A stretch of DNA of 64,000 bases from Corbicula japonica (lineage: Eukaryota; Mollusca; Bivalvia; Venerida; Cyrenidae): assembly GCA_038501625.1 (NCBI GenBank), contig JAZAYU010000899.1:1-64000 (forward strand), read 5' to 3'. The position numbers and the translations under genes were made by a program. The notes below the pieces were generated by a model, which was given only the letters and a program-made list of their open reading frames with translations, was not told the DNA's origin and did no database searches. Every line of letters begins with the position of its first letter. Position 1 is the first letter of the stretch. Below are positions 43,756-58,600 of this stretch, one piece after another.

Positions 43756-46229
43756 ATGGAAGTAACGTTTTGTGTGATTTTAAGCTTGATTCAGGTGGGA
43801 CGATCTCTAACAGGTATGCACCTTATATATAATAGTAGGTATGTTGCAATTACATTTTTATTTATCTATTGTAAAATACATGACAGGATTTAGTTAAGTT
43901 AAGGTAACGGGGTAAGGTAAGTGTACTGTCATACTCTAACCAAAATATATCAAATTACATAATTCCTGGTAACAGATCTTTTAGAGAGCATCGGAAAAAT
44001 GAAAATGCAATAAATGAATTGTGAAAGCAAGCTCAATGTACCATTAAGTTCGTGAACAAACCACGGTTATTTTACAGACTTTACGTGCCAGAAAACTATG
44101 TCAAAAACCTCTTCAGGCAGCTACCAAAGTAAAGAGTGGTGTAACTTATAGAACATAAACCAAAACAGAGGTCAAATTTGCTTCTTTTGATTTATTTTAT
44201 TCATCATTATTTCGAAAGACAAATAACATATCAAGACAGTGATCCTGCTTTTTTAATTACAACAGATTTGTAACTTTTATAAATATTTTCAAATCTATTC
44301 AACTTACTCGTAGTACGGTACTTTATTATAATGATTTGAGTATATAAAGTTGTTGCGTTATGCATTCAAGTTTTTGGTAACGATAAATGCTGAATTTATC
44401 CCTAAGCACTCATCTCTAAACAACACAATAATGGGTAATACTATTTTCGGAAACATGAACACATTTGTAAAAATATAGATGGAAAGAGAACTTTGAAAGC
44501 CAATGAACACTACAAATATAACAATATTGCAGGCTCGGTTTGGTTAAGTTTGTTCATGAACACTACTGAAAATGCATTTTACTGCCCACGCTGCCTAGCC
44601 CCGGGTTGAGCACTACTCAGTATTTACACAAATAAACAGTACAATTTTGATCCATCCCAAACAATATAATACATATGACGTTGAACATGGAACTTTTAAA
44701 ACGTTATTTTCAGATCAATACGTTCCACGTTCAGCGTCGTATGGTCCCTAGATAAAATGATATGTTTGCCCTAAACGAGAAAACAATTGGCGGAGCTAAA
44801 CAGAATAGAATTTTGTCAGGGGATCTGAGAATATAAATCCTGCATATCACTACAACGTCGGAAGCAAAATTTAAAAAGCAGGAAATATACCCTTAGGGAT
44901 ACATGTATTGAATAATATCCAAAAACTATATTGGCTGGGATATCTTGCCTAAATATTAAAACAAAAGAAGGTTTAGAAGTACTATTTATATAGTACATAT
45001 AGTAAATAGTACAAGTATCGTGCTCAACGACATTCAAATGATATAACTTATAACAGTACTGATTGAATGTATTGATTGGCTTTTTACAGCCGCAACACAA
45101 AACAAACAACGCTACTGCGACATTAATAAAGACGAAAAGGGAACTTCAAAAGCAAACGAACACGACAAATATAAAAAGGCTTGATTTGATTTTGATAAAG
45201 CCTGTTCAAGGACAGTGATGGAAATGCGTATTACTGCTCACGCCGCCTAGCCCCTGATTGAGCAAAACTCAATATTCACATCAATAAGCAGTACAACTTG
45301 ATTTAAAAGTGCATTATTCATAACAGAAAGAAGGAACATCAAGTACTTTTGCAAGAAGAAACGATATTTGACAAAACGTCATTTTATTAATATTTTTTGG
45401 TTACAATAGATTTATAATGCGTCTTTTCTTCATAATGCTCTCTCATTATAACGAGTCATTGTCTTGAACAACAAATTGAATGCGTTCCTGTAAGGTCTCA
45501 TTGAAGCTTGCCGCTTTTTGATGCCTCTTATTTTATTCAGATTGTCCATCTACCGTGTACCGAGATGTTCAAGGTTTCGGACCAGAGTGTAGATATCGAT
45601 GTAACTGTAATAACCAACACTGCAATAATGTAACTGGACAATGTCGAGACGGCTGTAAGTCAGGATGGATGGGACCATCATGTCAATATCGTGAGTAATA
45701 TAAAAATATGCTTGATAATAATAAAAAAAAAATTATTAGTGATTCCTATCTCTTTAAAAGTCGGAAAGCTTTGTAATTTCACTAAAACTTGAGCTGTGTT
45801 TTACATTTAATTTATCTTCATGCAAGTCCGGAAATATCTTTTTACTGATAGCCATGATATATTCATGATGTAAGTGTTGTTTCATAAGTGCGTTAAACAA
45901 GTTTAAATTCCTAATAAATCACTAGAAATATCCACATTATGTTAGTTTTTCTTAATTAATAAATGATTGGCTATTTTTGCATTTTTTCATTTAATTGTTT
46001 TTTTTTTTTTTGCAATTTCGACTGTAACCTTGTACGACAGTCAGATTACTATACAAATAAATACTAATGTTGAGGTCGATATGTAGTTTTGCGGACCTAG
46101 GTGGTGTGATATCGACCGAGGACGAAGTCCGAGGTCGATATCACACTACCCAGGTCCGCAAAACTACATGTCGACCTCAACATTAGTATTTACTTGTTAT
46201 ATCATATACCCTATGAATTTAAAGCATTC

Positions 46230-46299
<70 letters not shown>

Positions 46300-46547
46300 A
46301 GCAAAGGAAGTTATTAATTCCCTGGGTAGTTATCACTTTTTTCGGACTCGCGAGTACGGAGCTCTCGACCAATCAGAATGCTTTAAATTCATAGGGTATA
46401 TGATATTACAGGATTTTTACTAATCACTAATATCAACTGTACCAAATATTATCTATTACGTTATTTTAAATGCACTGACTTTTTAAACCTAGATTAACAG
46501 CTAAGGTTCTAAATATGGAAAAATTCTGTAGATTAATAAAATATTAA

Positions 46548-46597
<50 letters not shown>

Positions 46598-46622
46598 TTT
46601 ATTAATTATTATATTATATATT

Positions 46623-46653
<31 letters not shown>

Positions 46654-49600
46654 TCACGTGATAAAAGAAATTATTATTAAATCATATTGGTTCGGCGTTT
46701 TTCTTTGGATTAAACCTGATCACATGAAATGCGATAAATTTCGATTTCGACTTTAAGTTATCATAATTATCATATATTTAATAAACCAAACATTAATTCA
46801 AGACTTAAGTCAATATTATACAAGAGAGCTCCTTCAGCAGAAATATTTTCTTACAGTAACAATGTTTGCAATAGGTAACATAGCGAATTTAATTATGTCA
46901 ACGAGGCAATATCCGACTGCGCTGGTGGGGGCTACTTCGGAATACCCTGGTATTGCAATAGACGGAAATGTCGCTACCTGTAGCCGGACTGGACCGGACG
47001 TCAACAAAAATGGACAAAAGTACTGGCATGCAGACCTTAAAGAGCAAACATACATAGTTGGTTTTGTAATAAAGATTAATCCGACTGACGGTGGTAAGAT
47101 TTTTTACAACTTAAACTTGCTGCTAAGTGACAAGCTCTGTTAAAACTGTATTTTAAGAATACAGTGTCGACATTTACTCTAATGACTAATTTGAGATTAC
47201 CCTAAAACGACGTATACAACGGATAAAAACTAAAAGCATCTTTTATAACAACTATGTTCATTGCATAGGGTTTCCAAATCAACAATGATAGTCAATGACA
47301 TGCTATAGCAGAAACTTGTCAGCGCAGCGTACCTATAGAAGCTAGTTTGAGTTTGTTTGGCAAAATATAACTGTTTATTGACTACGAGTAACTATTTACT
47401 ATTGTTTCCGTGAAATTAAATAAAAGAAGGTTCTAGTTTTATTTGAACATATTCAAAATGTGCACATTTCGTGCGAAATTGCAATCATGTCCTGATTATA
47501 TTACTTTTTATATTAACATGCACACAGACGTACCGGTAACGCATTTTGCAGTAATATAACTTCATTGTCTGATAAGTCATTTCGTTTGAAATATTGATAT
47601 CATAAAATTATGTATTGCTTTATTTATTTCACTCTGACAAAATTTTCTTTAAGTTCCGGTGTTATAACCTCTGGTCAATATTGACTAGATCATTATTTGA
47701 TGCATCATGTGAAACTGTTCCCTGAAATTATTGAATTTGTTTTTCGAAAAAAAAAACACATGAAATTGTCCTTACAAGAGATGGATGTTTAGTTTTAGAA
47801 ACACCAACTTCTACGTGTTTTACCATTGAGGCTTGTAATTTCGTTTTGTAGTTTTCCAATAAAGAATGATAGTGCCTCTAGCTGGGAGCGAACCCGTACC
47901 GTCACGGTGACAGCGCCTAGCCCTGCAAGTCCTACGACGCAACCGATTGAGCTAACCGGGACAACCCCAAAAAAGGTTAATCGGATAGCCCTGATAAACG
48001 TAACAATCACTGCATGACATCGGTAGCGGGTTAATTTACTGATAACAGTATTGACTTAGTAAAATTAAAAGAATAAATTTTTAAAGAGACATCAATAAAT
48101 ATCTTAAATACCTATCGCAAAGCCTGTAACGTAAGTAAAAAGTTAATATCAAAAGTTTTGTATTGGACTTTTTGTTTTTAATCGTCGAGTGTTTAAGTTG
48201 GGTCGACATAATCATGTATAGTTAATTAATATAAATTATTTCCATGGACCAGCTGTTTCTTTGAAACAATAACGACGGTACGTATTTTTATGTGTTGTGA
48301 ATGCTTAAGATACAGCTACCGACAAGATGCCGTGTTCTTGAAGCTGGTGACCCGAGCATGTTAGGCCTCTTATATGACTCCATTTTATTTTCTATGGTAA
48401 ATCATTACAAAGAATGTTGTTTAAACGGATATTACAACTTATTTTACTTAAAACTAATAATAGGCCGTTTAAGAGGATTTTCAATTAAAGTTGGAAACAC
48501 CACTGACACCTTAATGACATGCTATCGTCACAGCAATAAGTCAGATGGAGCGACGATCATTGAAATTAACTGTCAAAAGCCAGTCGCAGGCAGTATCATA
48601 AGGATCAGTCTTGCGGAAAATGAAACAAGCGCTCTTGTCCTGTGCGAGGTCGAGATATATGGGGGTAAAGTAATATTTCTTTTATCAAATTGTATTTCCG
48701 ACAACATTGTTGTTGTTGTTGTTGATATTTTATTGCGTTCTACCTGATGTTTGTAAAACTTATGAAAATAAGTACGAATAAAGACTGGAGCAGAATTCAA
48801 TTTAAAGTTAGAATAAGGAAGATGCAGTATCTACAACTGCAAAAACCCAAATGTTTTACATGGATACTTACTTAAATTGTATTCATTAAAAGATACTGCC
48901 TCACTAATTAAGGATCAATACCGTAACGTTTAAATTAACTTAGTTTTACTCGTCTTGTTGATAAAAAAATAAAAGTATAGTTAAGGAATGATGTCAATGT
49001 GTAATCTTTCTATTGAAACAGGTCGCTTGGTCTCATTCCATAAACCTACGTTTATGGCATCAACACTTGAATGGGTTGGGTTTTGGAATTCTTCATACGC
49101 AGTCGACGGCAGAAGTCCATCACCTGAGGAGGATCAAGATAATGCCACTATCAGGACTTGTGCCGCAACCAATGGCAGAACTGATATGTGGTGGATCGTA
49201 AATCTGACAAGTGTATACAGCATCATAGCAGTCAACTTTTATGGTCGATTCACTAAAGGTAAATACCAGTTTTCGTTATAATTGACTTTAGGCTAAATTA
49301 GTGTTTTGATTTAGTATTGCCTTCTTTTCCTAAATTTGTTTTTGATTGTTATACATTTGTATACTGTCAACATTGTAATATTTCTCTAAGATTTTTTTTA
49401 ACTAACTTGAAAAATAATTTGCTTTTAATATAAGAGTAAACTATGAATATTGTTTATCACATTTTAAGTGTAGTTTATATAAGTTTGAAGAAAAGCAAGA
49501 AAACAGCTCAAAATAATCAAATCAAAATAATCAAAAGTTTTAAGTTTTGCTCCTATTAATTTACATTTGTAGTCATAAAAAGTACAAAATATCAACACCG

Positions 49601-52600
49601 GAATACATATTTTGTCACAGTGTATCCGTTTCAAATAAAATTAATAGAGATTTTAATTTCTTGTAATAGCTCTAAAGCGTTCTTTACCAACGCCTCGTAT
49701 GATAATATTCTTATAGGTCATCAAACACGATACTTTTAAACTAATTTTTGTTTTAAAATTTCGGCCAGTTTTAAAGATTGGTGATTTCAATACCCCAACA
49801 AATATAGATTTTGATATTGTTCAACCACCCGAATTATATACTTTCTGCTTTTTAAATGTTTTAGTCTGTCTTTGACCCTCTCTCTAATAATACGATGGTT
49901 TTATGTTATCAGATCCCTTATAAATAGTCTATTCTGTTCGATTCCGTCTGTTGTTTTCACCTTAACAGCAAACCCATTCTTTTATCTGGGGACCGGACGC
50001 CGCTGAACATCGAATGGTTATAATATGAAAATACCGCATTGATGCTTACCGCTATATGTACACCGAACTTTTGGGATGGACCGAACATGTATTATTGACC
50101 GGTGTAAGTATTGAAATATGCTCAACCGGTGCTTTGCGGCGTGGACAGTAATATGCATTTCCATTACTACCCATGAACAGGCTCAATTAAATCAAGGCTG
50201 TCATTTTCTGTTACTTTTAAAGATCAAACACAGCATCTTGATCTCGTAAACCCGGGGGGGGGGGGGGGGGGGGGGAGTCACACTGCAATACCACCTCAAA
50301 CCAAATTATTCTGAACAACAGAAAAAGACCTACAAAATGGTTATACAATCATTATTTACTTTGAAGACACAAATCACCTTCTCCTTGTAAAACAAAAAAA
50401 CCCACTAGAACCGCAAATTTTGACATCAGAAACATTTGTAAAAGAGAACCATTATATATACACTCGTCAAAAGTTCTAAGTGCACACTTTTTAATTTTGA
50501 ATATCTCAAAGTAAACATATTCTAATTGAATGAAAGTTTTACATTATGTTAATTATGATCAAACAAAAATATTTTTTTGAAAACCGTGCATATGTTTTAT
50601 GCATTACGTCATCCACGTCGGCATACGCTATTTATGCGTTATTCCCGTGCGGCAATCGAAATTTATTTTTTTACAATCGTTTTTGATTTTCACATGTTCA
50701 CCGACTCCAGACAAACACAAAAAAAACACCAACAAATTGTAACTATGCAACGGTTGACGTCAGCAGACAACGACATTGCTGTCAAAATTCTTTTCACTGG
50801 CACAAGTTCAATTTTGTTGTAAAAAATCTTGGCGGTTTTCGTAAATGCAAAAGTAATACCTTATTTTTGCATATTTTATTAATTTAAGAAGAAAATCAAA
50901 CGATATTATTTTCTAGATTGATTACGTTGCTGACGTTGAACGCTGACGTTACTCAATAACGTCTTTAAAAATTTACGTAAAACAACGTAAACTCGAAAAT
51001 ATTAGTGTAGCATATGTTGGATAAGTGTTCAATAAATAAAAATTTAAAACTAAAATTTATAGAAATTCAATAAACTTTAAAAGCGAATAATTCGAAAATG
51101 ACGTTTATTTGGACAAAAAGCGTGTCCGAAAACTGGTCAATTTTATCGAAATGAATACATTTTTTTCGTTCGGAAAGGCTGTTATACATCTATCATAGAA
51201 AATTGCATCATCCCAAACTGCTTGACAATTCAAAAACTTTTGGCAAAAAACATTGTGAAAAAACATGGAAGTTTCTCCTTGAAATCCTGTATAAACGTTA
51301 TGGATAAAATAGAGAAAAGTGCGTTGGCTCATCAAGCCCTGCAGACCATTAAAAAGCTACAGGAAGCAATTTCAGTGCAATGGAATGAAAAACTACATTA
51401 TTTCCTTTAAATTTACATGAAATTTAAATTTTACAGAGATGTGAAAACGATCACAAATTATAGCCGATGCAATAATAATTAAATTGAGAATTGCTCTCTG
51501 AGTACAAGTGAGCTAAAATGTTATTATTTTTTAATCTGGTTAGGCAGACTTAAATATTTTGGTGTGCTTTAATAGAATACTGATTCTTCTTCATTTTAAT
51601 TAACACTATTTTGAAAGATTCAATCAAATAATTTGAAAAATTAACATTTATCAAGTGTGCACTTAGAACTTTTGACTAGTGTAGATCATATTCACGCGCC
51701 AAAATCAAGTCACGTGATCGCCAATATTTGTAAACAAAACACAACCTTCAATATTCCACCACGAATAACTATCTGAACAACGTCTCTTACTACAAGTACA
51801 CTCTTTCTGTAACTGCTTACAACAATAAACTTACAATTCTCAAATATTTTAAGTAAAAGATAACACCAACTCATCGATCTCATCTATTTATAAGCTTGAG
51901 CGGGTACTTAACGTTCGCTAACAACCTATATATGAAGCTGGGCCACGTGGTACCCAACATTCGCTGTAAACGTCTGTTTGAATCCGGACCCATTATTCTT
52001 TTGGGTCGGAATAGATGTACGTCATCAAGTAATAGTTAAATAGTACTAATAAGTTAAGACCCATAATTCGTAAATAATACAAGTAATGCAACGCCATTGT
52101 TCCCTCCAACAGACCCGTTACAATAATTTTCTAGTTACAACCTTTCAATGGGGTTATTTCTGGTATAGCATTTCAAACAAACTAAAATCAGTGTGTTACA
52201 TAGAATTAACATTGTTTTTGGAAACTAAAAATAAAGATGTTTACAAACATATATCCAGAAATAAAACAGTAAATGCCACCACGTTAATTACATTTTATGA
52301 TTAGCAGGTCATCACAGCTTTCATTACATGTGATAGTTAAAAACAATGAATCTCGTGTGATGTTTTAAAAATATAACAAAACATTATTTTCAATTAATTC
52401 ACATAGTTTATAAATTTTTGAAGAAAAAAACAACAACAATTGCAAAATGAAGAGTTATCCAATCGAAATTTAGTTTAAACCTTCTTGCCATTTTATTACT
52501 GTTCATTTTTATATTACTATACTTTTAAATTTTCTTATTTTCTTGAGCTGATGGGTGGGTTGGAGTTATTTCACCAAGACAATTTGTACTTGTTTTGTGA

Positions 52601-55600
52601 TACGAGAACCTGTTGGGGCAAGTGTGAGGTTGGTGCACCCTAGAACCTGGTTTAAACCCCCAGTGGCAATTTGTTTTGCCACTGACCGTTCCAAGGCGGT
52701 ATCCCCAAAGGTTCTCTTGTTTATTAATTGTTTGTGGCGTCCTATTTGAATTGACATACATATATAAAACATGCGCGCTCTCTATCTTCCTCTCTTCTTT
52801 TTCGCTGCGTGGGGAGGCTGTGTTTTTTGAGTGTGGCGATTCCTGATATGCATATGTTGCTTTTTTATACTCGTATTATGGACTCTTTTTGATTATTTCT
52901 ACATCCGTGATCTTGCTGATTTATCAGAACAGTGCACTTTACATGTAGTTTTCCGATAGCTCATTGACTTCCTACCCAGGTTGCTTGATAGTGTTGTTAG
53001 CTCGTTTTGTTTTGTAAATATTATGCTTTTAAATGTAACCATAAGGAGTGGTCTTTATGGGACATAAACATTTTGCTTCGTCATTCCAGTTGAACAGTTT
53101 AACTACTTTATTGTAAAGGCCGGATTGGACAACAAGATCATATTCACAGACCCAGACTCGACCAATGTAAATGACTACCAACCGAGATCAAAAAACCTTA
53201 TTTGGCCCGTGGATGGTGAAATCGTTAGGGTGGAAAGAATGAATAACGTGTCATGGAAAATACTTGTTATTTGTGAATTTGAAATATTAGCTGGTATTTA
53301 TAAATTTTACTTTCAAAAATTACTGAGCTTGTAATTCTTTACGTAATCTTTGCATTACAGAAAAACTTTTAAAACAAGGTTATCGGTATCACAAATTAAG
53401 GAAAACCTTTTGCAAGTTTTATCGCCGATACCCAGATTTAATTCATAAATACAAATGCAGTTTAAAATCACTTTTGCAACAAGGTATTTCACAACCAGTT
53501 TTTTTATGGAGATTTAATTTATAAACTTAAAAAGATAAAAGGCAGTGTTAATTTCTCCCGGTTATTCGTAAAAACCATCTGTAAATTTAAAAAGAAAGGT
53601 TACCAACATGATATTTTACAGCGCTCTGCAGGCCTAGTGATTAACCCTTCTACAGTTGATCATTATGCTTACCTCTTTGATTGCACGACGGTGGCAGGGG
53701 TTTAAGAGTTTATGAAGGTTAATGGGGAAATCTTTTCTTAAAAGAACCTAGAAGCTCGATTTGTTTCTTTTATCCCTGTCATCGTGTTCTTGCTGATTTT
53801 ACTCCAGATGCTCTGGTCTCGGAAAGATCATTGAGTACCCGCCCTTTGGCTTTGCAATGCTATTAGCTTCTTATGTTTTTATGTTTGTATGCTTTTGCAT
53901 ACAACATTGTTGAGCTGATGGGTGGGTTGGAGTTATTTCACCAAGACAATTTGTACTTGTCTTGTGATACGAGAACCTGTTGGGGCAAGTGTGAGGTTGG
54001 TGCACCCTAGAACCTGGTTTAAACCCCCAGTGGCAATTTGATTTGCCACTGACCGTTCCAAGGCGGTAACCCCTCGGGTTCTCATTTTTGTTTTTTGTTA
54101 GTGGCGTCCTTTTTGAAACTGATTATTTTATTAACCATGCTCTCTCACCCTCTCTTCTTCTTGACTGTGTGGGGAGGCTGTTTTTTTCTGAATGTGGCAA
54201 TTCCTGATATGCATATTTCACCTTTCGATTTACCAGAGTACTAATCATTACTATTAGTTCGCCGGCGTCGCCCCTGACGTTTGATTGAAGTTGTAGCATC
54301 ATCATTTCTACGGCAGCTTTAGCTTTCAAATCTAGCGAAATTCATTACTTTCACCATATTCCGAGGGCGTATGCAAAAACGATGACTAATCTTTCATTTT
54401 AATCATATTGTGACAATTTTGCAACCGAAAATTTAAGGATAAATTTGCAAATATGCAAGCCCAAAGCTTTCATACTACGTTGAAAAAGTTTTAAATATTT
54501 AACAAATGTTCACCATCATACCTCGTGTTAACAAACCTAACATAAGTCTTCTTTGCGTTGTGATTAACCATTCAAATTATTTACACTTCAGCTTAGAATG
54601 TCAGGTTAACGTCATATCTTGACTTCTAACATTATTACTGCTTCGAAACTTTGTAAACTTGTTGAGCATCAATTTCCCAACATCCAAATTACCATAACAA
54701 TATCAGTAGTTTTGTAATTGTTAATAAACTTAAACCAAAATTTTATGAATGTGTGTAGGCAAACTTCATTAAAAAATTGCCTTTATTTTTGTAATTGTTA
54801 ATAAACTTAAACCAAAATTTTATCAGTGTGTCAGCAAACTTCGTTGAAAAAATGACTTTATTTTTGTAATTGTTAAAAAACTTAAACAAACATTTTATGA
54901 ATTTGTTTAAGCAAACTTAATTTAAAAATTGCCATTGAACAGTTTAAGTTTGACAAAGAGAACGCTTTGAACTTGTTAGCGTTAAGCTTCTAATAATGCA
55001 TAAATTTGTTACACTATTTATACTCCGATTATAAAGATCTAAATACTGACGAAACAATCTGCAAAGCATATTTTGCTCAAGACGATTTTAAATTTATATA
55101 TTAGTAAATTTTCCGTTTTTAGACGGCGATGTTCCTCGTGCAACATCTTACGGGGTTTATATCTCACAGCGTGTTCGCTTTTCAAGAGCTTGCAACGATG
55201 TGAATGATTTCAATGAACGTAATCTTTGCATTACAGAAAAACTTTTAAAACAAGGTTATCGGTATCACAAATTAAGGAAAACATTTTGCAAGTTTTATCG
55301 CCGATATCCAGATCTAATTCATAAATACAGGTGCAGTTTAAAATCACAATCGCAACAAGGGATTCCATAGAACATTTTTTATGGAGATTTAATCTATAAA
55401 CTTAAGAAGATAAAAGGCGATGTTAATTTCTCCCGGTTATTCGTAAAAACCATCTGTAAATTTAAAAAGAAAGATTACCAACATGATATTTTACAGCGCT
55501 CTGCAGGCCTGGTGATTAATCCATCTACAGTTGATCATTATGCTTACCTCTTTGGTTGCACGACGGTGGCAGGGGTTTAAGAGTTTATGAAGGTTTATGG

Positions 55601-58600
55601 GTAAATCTTTTCTTAAAAGAACCTAGAAGCTCGATTGGTTTCTTTTATCCCTTTCATCGTGTTCCTGCTGATTTTACTCCAGGTGCTCTGGTCTCGGAAA
55701 GATCATTGAGTACCCGCCCTTTGGCTTTACAATACTATACAATTCTTATGTTTTTTATGTTTGTATGCTTTTGCATGCAACATTGTTGAGCTGATGGGTG
55801 GGTTGGAGTTATTTCATCAAGAAAATGTGTACTTGTTTTGTGATACGAGAACCTGTTGGGGCAAGTGTGAGGTTGGTGCACCCTAGAACCTGGTTTAAAC
55901 CCCCAGTGGAAATTTGTTTTGCCACTGACCGTTCCAAGGCGGTAACCCCTCTGGTTCTCACTTTCGTTATTTGTTTGTGGCGTCCATTTGAAACTGATTA
56001 TTGTAATACCATGCTCTCTTTTCCTCTCTACTTTTTGGCTGTGTGGGGAGGATGTGTATGCTGGATGTGGTTATTCCTGATATGCATATTTCATTTTTTA
56101 AAGCACGAAAAGTACAAACACAATTACACACACGCTACACACGCACACGCAAGCATTTCTTTTTTGAACAAAGGACATGTTATTCTTCTAATTTTATTGA
56201 ATTATTTAGTTCTGTTACTGAAATCGAAGCAAGAGTAACATTATCGAGGGTCGTAATTGTTCTGTAATTTTTTAACATTATCCATGTAAAACTACTTAAT
56301 AATATTAAAAAATAGATGACGACAATCTTATTTGTTAACACTTTCAACACAATATTATCCGGAATTTACAGTTTATAAAATTCGGTGTTGCAGATTATCC
56401 GTATGGATTGTGTGGTTGGGAGTGTAACGAGAGGTGTATGTGTAGTAGTCAGACCACGGGTACACACAAGATACTAGGGACATGTCCACATGGATGTACA
56501 GACAGATGGACAGGACTGGACAATAAGTGTAACATTGGTAAAATTCATTACATTTCGCAACAAGATAATACCCTTTCCGGTAAATTGAATCAAACAACCT
56601 TCGAAAGAACTAAACGAGACGAATGAATTTTTATTGTAACGCAAGATTTTATTTATTAATTTTGCGTAAAAGTGTAAAAGATACATTAATAACATGTTTT
56701 TTGTTAAGAATGTTTACCGAACAAGTGGGGACCTTATTGCAATAATACGTGTAGCGGTTATTGTGAAGGTGGAGCTGATTGTGACGCTGCAACTGGTTTC
56801 TGTCCGGGATCTTGCCAGCCTGGTTGGAAACCTCCACAGTGCAAAGGTAAAAACTCAGTAAAATTATTCATATACACGTGCTTTCATTCTTTTAAAAAAT
56901 CATTGTCCTCTTAACTGTTCCGTTTTTATTATAAAAGCCATTTATACTTTTTAAACTCATGTATTCGTACACATTGTTAAATTGTTAATTTAAAGCTGTT
57001 CTAAAACTTGTAATTTATCGTCCTTTTTTCTTAAAAGATAAATAAAATTCATACATTTTATATCAGTTTTACATTACGTTCAGTAATTGTACTTCAATCA
57101 TACGAGCGTACATGCACCACTTTTGATGAAACTTAAAGATATAATTCTTATGATGTAAACAACTTGTCATCATAGAGGACATAGCCAGAATAAAACAAAT
57201 TACGTAATCTTTAGATAAAATTAAATTCTGAAAGTACATCACTGCCTTTTTGCTTACTAGGTACTTATTCCCTGCATCATTTGCGAGTTTAGTATGTTTA
57301 TCTGATAGTGCAGCATGAAATGAAACTTTAATGCACAATTTGCTCTTACGCATTACTGCACAACTCTGAAATAAACTTGACTACGATAATATTATTCTCA
57401 CATTCTGCTAATTCATTCGTAAACATTGTTAAATTATTAAAGCTGTTGTTAAACTTGTACTGGATCGGCCTTAATTTTCGGAATAGAAAATAAAAATGCA
57501 TACAGTGTGTTACAGTTTTACATACAGTTCTGCATCGTTCTTTAATAATGCATGCACTAGTTTTGAGGAAACTCAAAGATGTATTATGCTCTTGATATAA
57601 ATAAATCGTCATCATAGAGAAGCGTAAAAAAACTACGTAATCTTCAGTTTGAATTAAACTTAAGGTAAGACCTGTGTAATAGGCACTATTAAGAATCCAA
57701 CATCTGATTATATTTTCATCAACTGCTTCATACCATTGACTTGTATGCAAAATTTTAATGATTTTCACCGTGTAGTTTTTGAGATTTTTAGCTTTTTTTA
57801 TTTAAAAAAGTGAGAAAAAAACGTGAAAGTATCCAAATTCTTTAATCGATGACAAAATTTTTTTATTGATAAATTCAACCTTAATTTTTTTACATTTTAT
57901 CCAAAATATGTTATATTTTTTTTACTAAACCAATTTAAGATTTAATATATAAATACAGAATTTATCTTAAAATGACATTTTTTGACCAAATAAATTTTAA
58001 AAATGCATTTTTTTTTTATTTCACGAGACTAAATTAATAAAAATTGTGCAAAATCCTGATTGGTGCAATATACCAAACTTTACCATTTTTTAACTATATA
58101 CCTTAAACAAAATTTAAACAAAATTTCAGAGAAGTTTACCGTCCAGTTTTAGAAATTTTCAAATTGATGACTTGAATTAACACTATTCTGATAGCGAAAA
58201 CCACTTAAATCTTGATTATTTTGCTTATTTTAGTTAAAATCATGAGAATTTTATATTCAATGACAGAATTACACAGGAAAAAAAGAAATATGCCAAATAT
58301 TTAAGCTCTAGGCTTACAAAAAAATAGCTTCCAGTGGGATTTGAACCCTGGTCCTCTTGCATGACAGACATCTACCCTAATTTACTACTATAGTTACCTC
58401 CCTTGGATACTCTTCTTGATATAGGTATTCATTACACAGGTCTTACCTTAAATGAACAATTGGCCTTTATGCATAACCATACAACTCTGAAATTAACGCG
58501 AATACGATAATATTATTAAACCGAACCTGCAATATTTTCATACTTGTCGTGGTCGAGGTTCTTCAAAGTTCCCTTTTCATCTATTCGCATGCTGTCCAAA

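Larger units (their letters stand above)
43756..45690 (+). other. gene B exons 1-2: signal peptide and N-terminal EGF-like domain
   Basis: Leader MEVTFCVILSLIQVGRSLT, then an 8-Cys EGF-like domain starting DCPSTVYRDVQGFG. Both exons have the same length as in gene A. Confidence 0.85.
49022..53293 (+). other. gene B exons 5-6: second FTP / F5/8C-like domain
   Basis: GRLVSFHKPTFMASTLEW, SSYAVDGRSP, RTCAAT and WWIVNLTSVYSIIAVNFYGR in exon 5. VKAGLDNKIIFTDPD, WPVDGEIVRVERM and ICEFEILAG in exon 6. Confidence 0.82.

Noticed and set aside
46232..46423. 63-residue frame starting with a run of methionines
   Set aside because: It is the translation of the (GAT)n microsatellite and the adjoining inverted repeat.
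48301..48747. 148-residue open frame taken as a single exon
   Set aside because: Only 48464-48664 matches the paralogue and lies between a good acceptor and donor. The remainder is intron read-through.
53908..53960. Hammerhead ribozyme suggested by CTGATGG near the start of the tail repeat
   Set aside because: The core would need CTGATGA followed by a stem and GAAA. The third core base differs and no GAAA follows a plausible stem.
55798..56238. 146-residue plus-strand frame
   Set aside because: It begins inside the PLE-associated tail repeat, and the same first 50 or so residues occur at 52555 and (reverse) 3428. It is repeat-derived.
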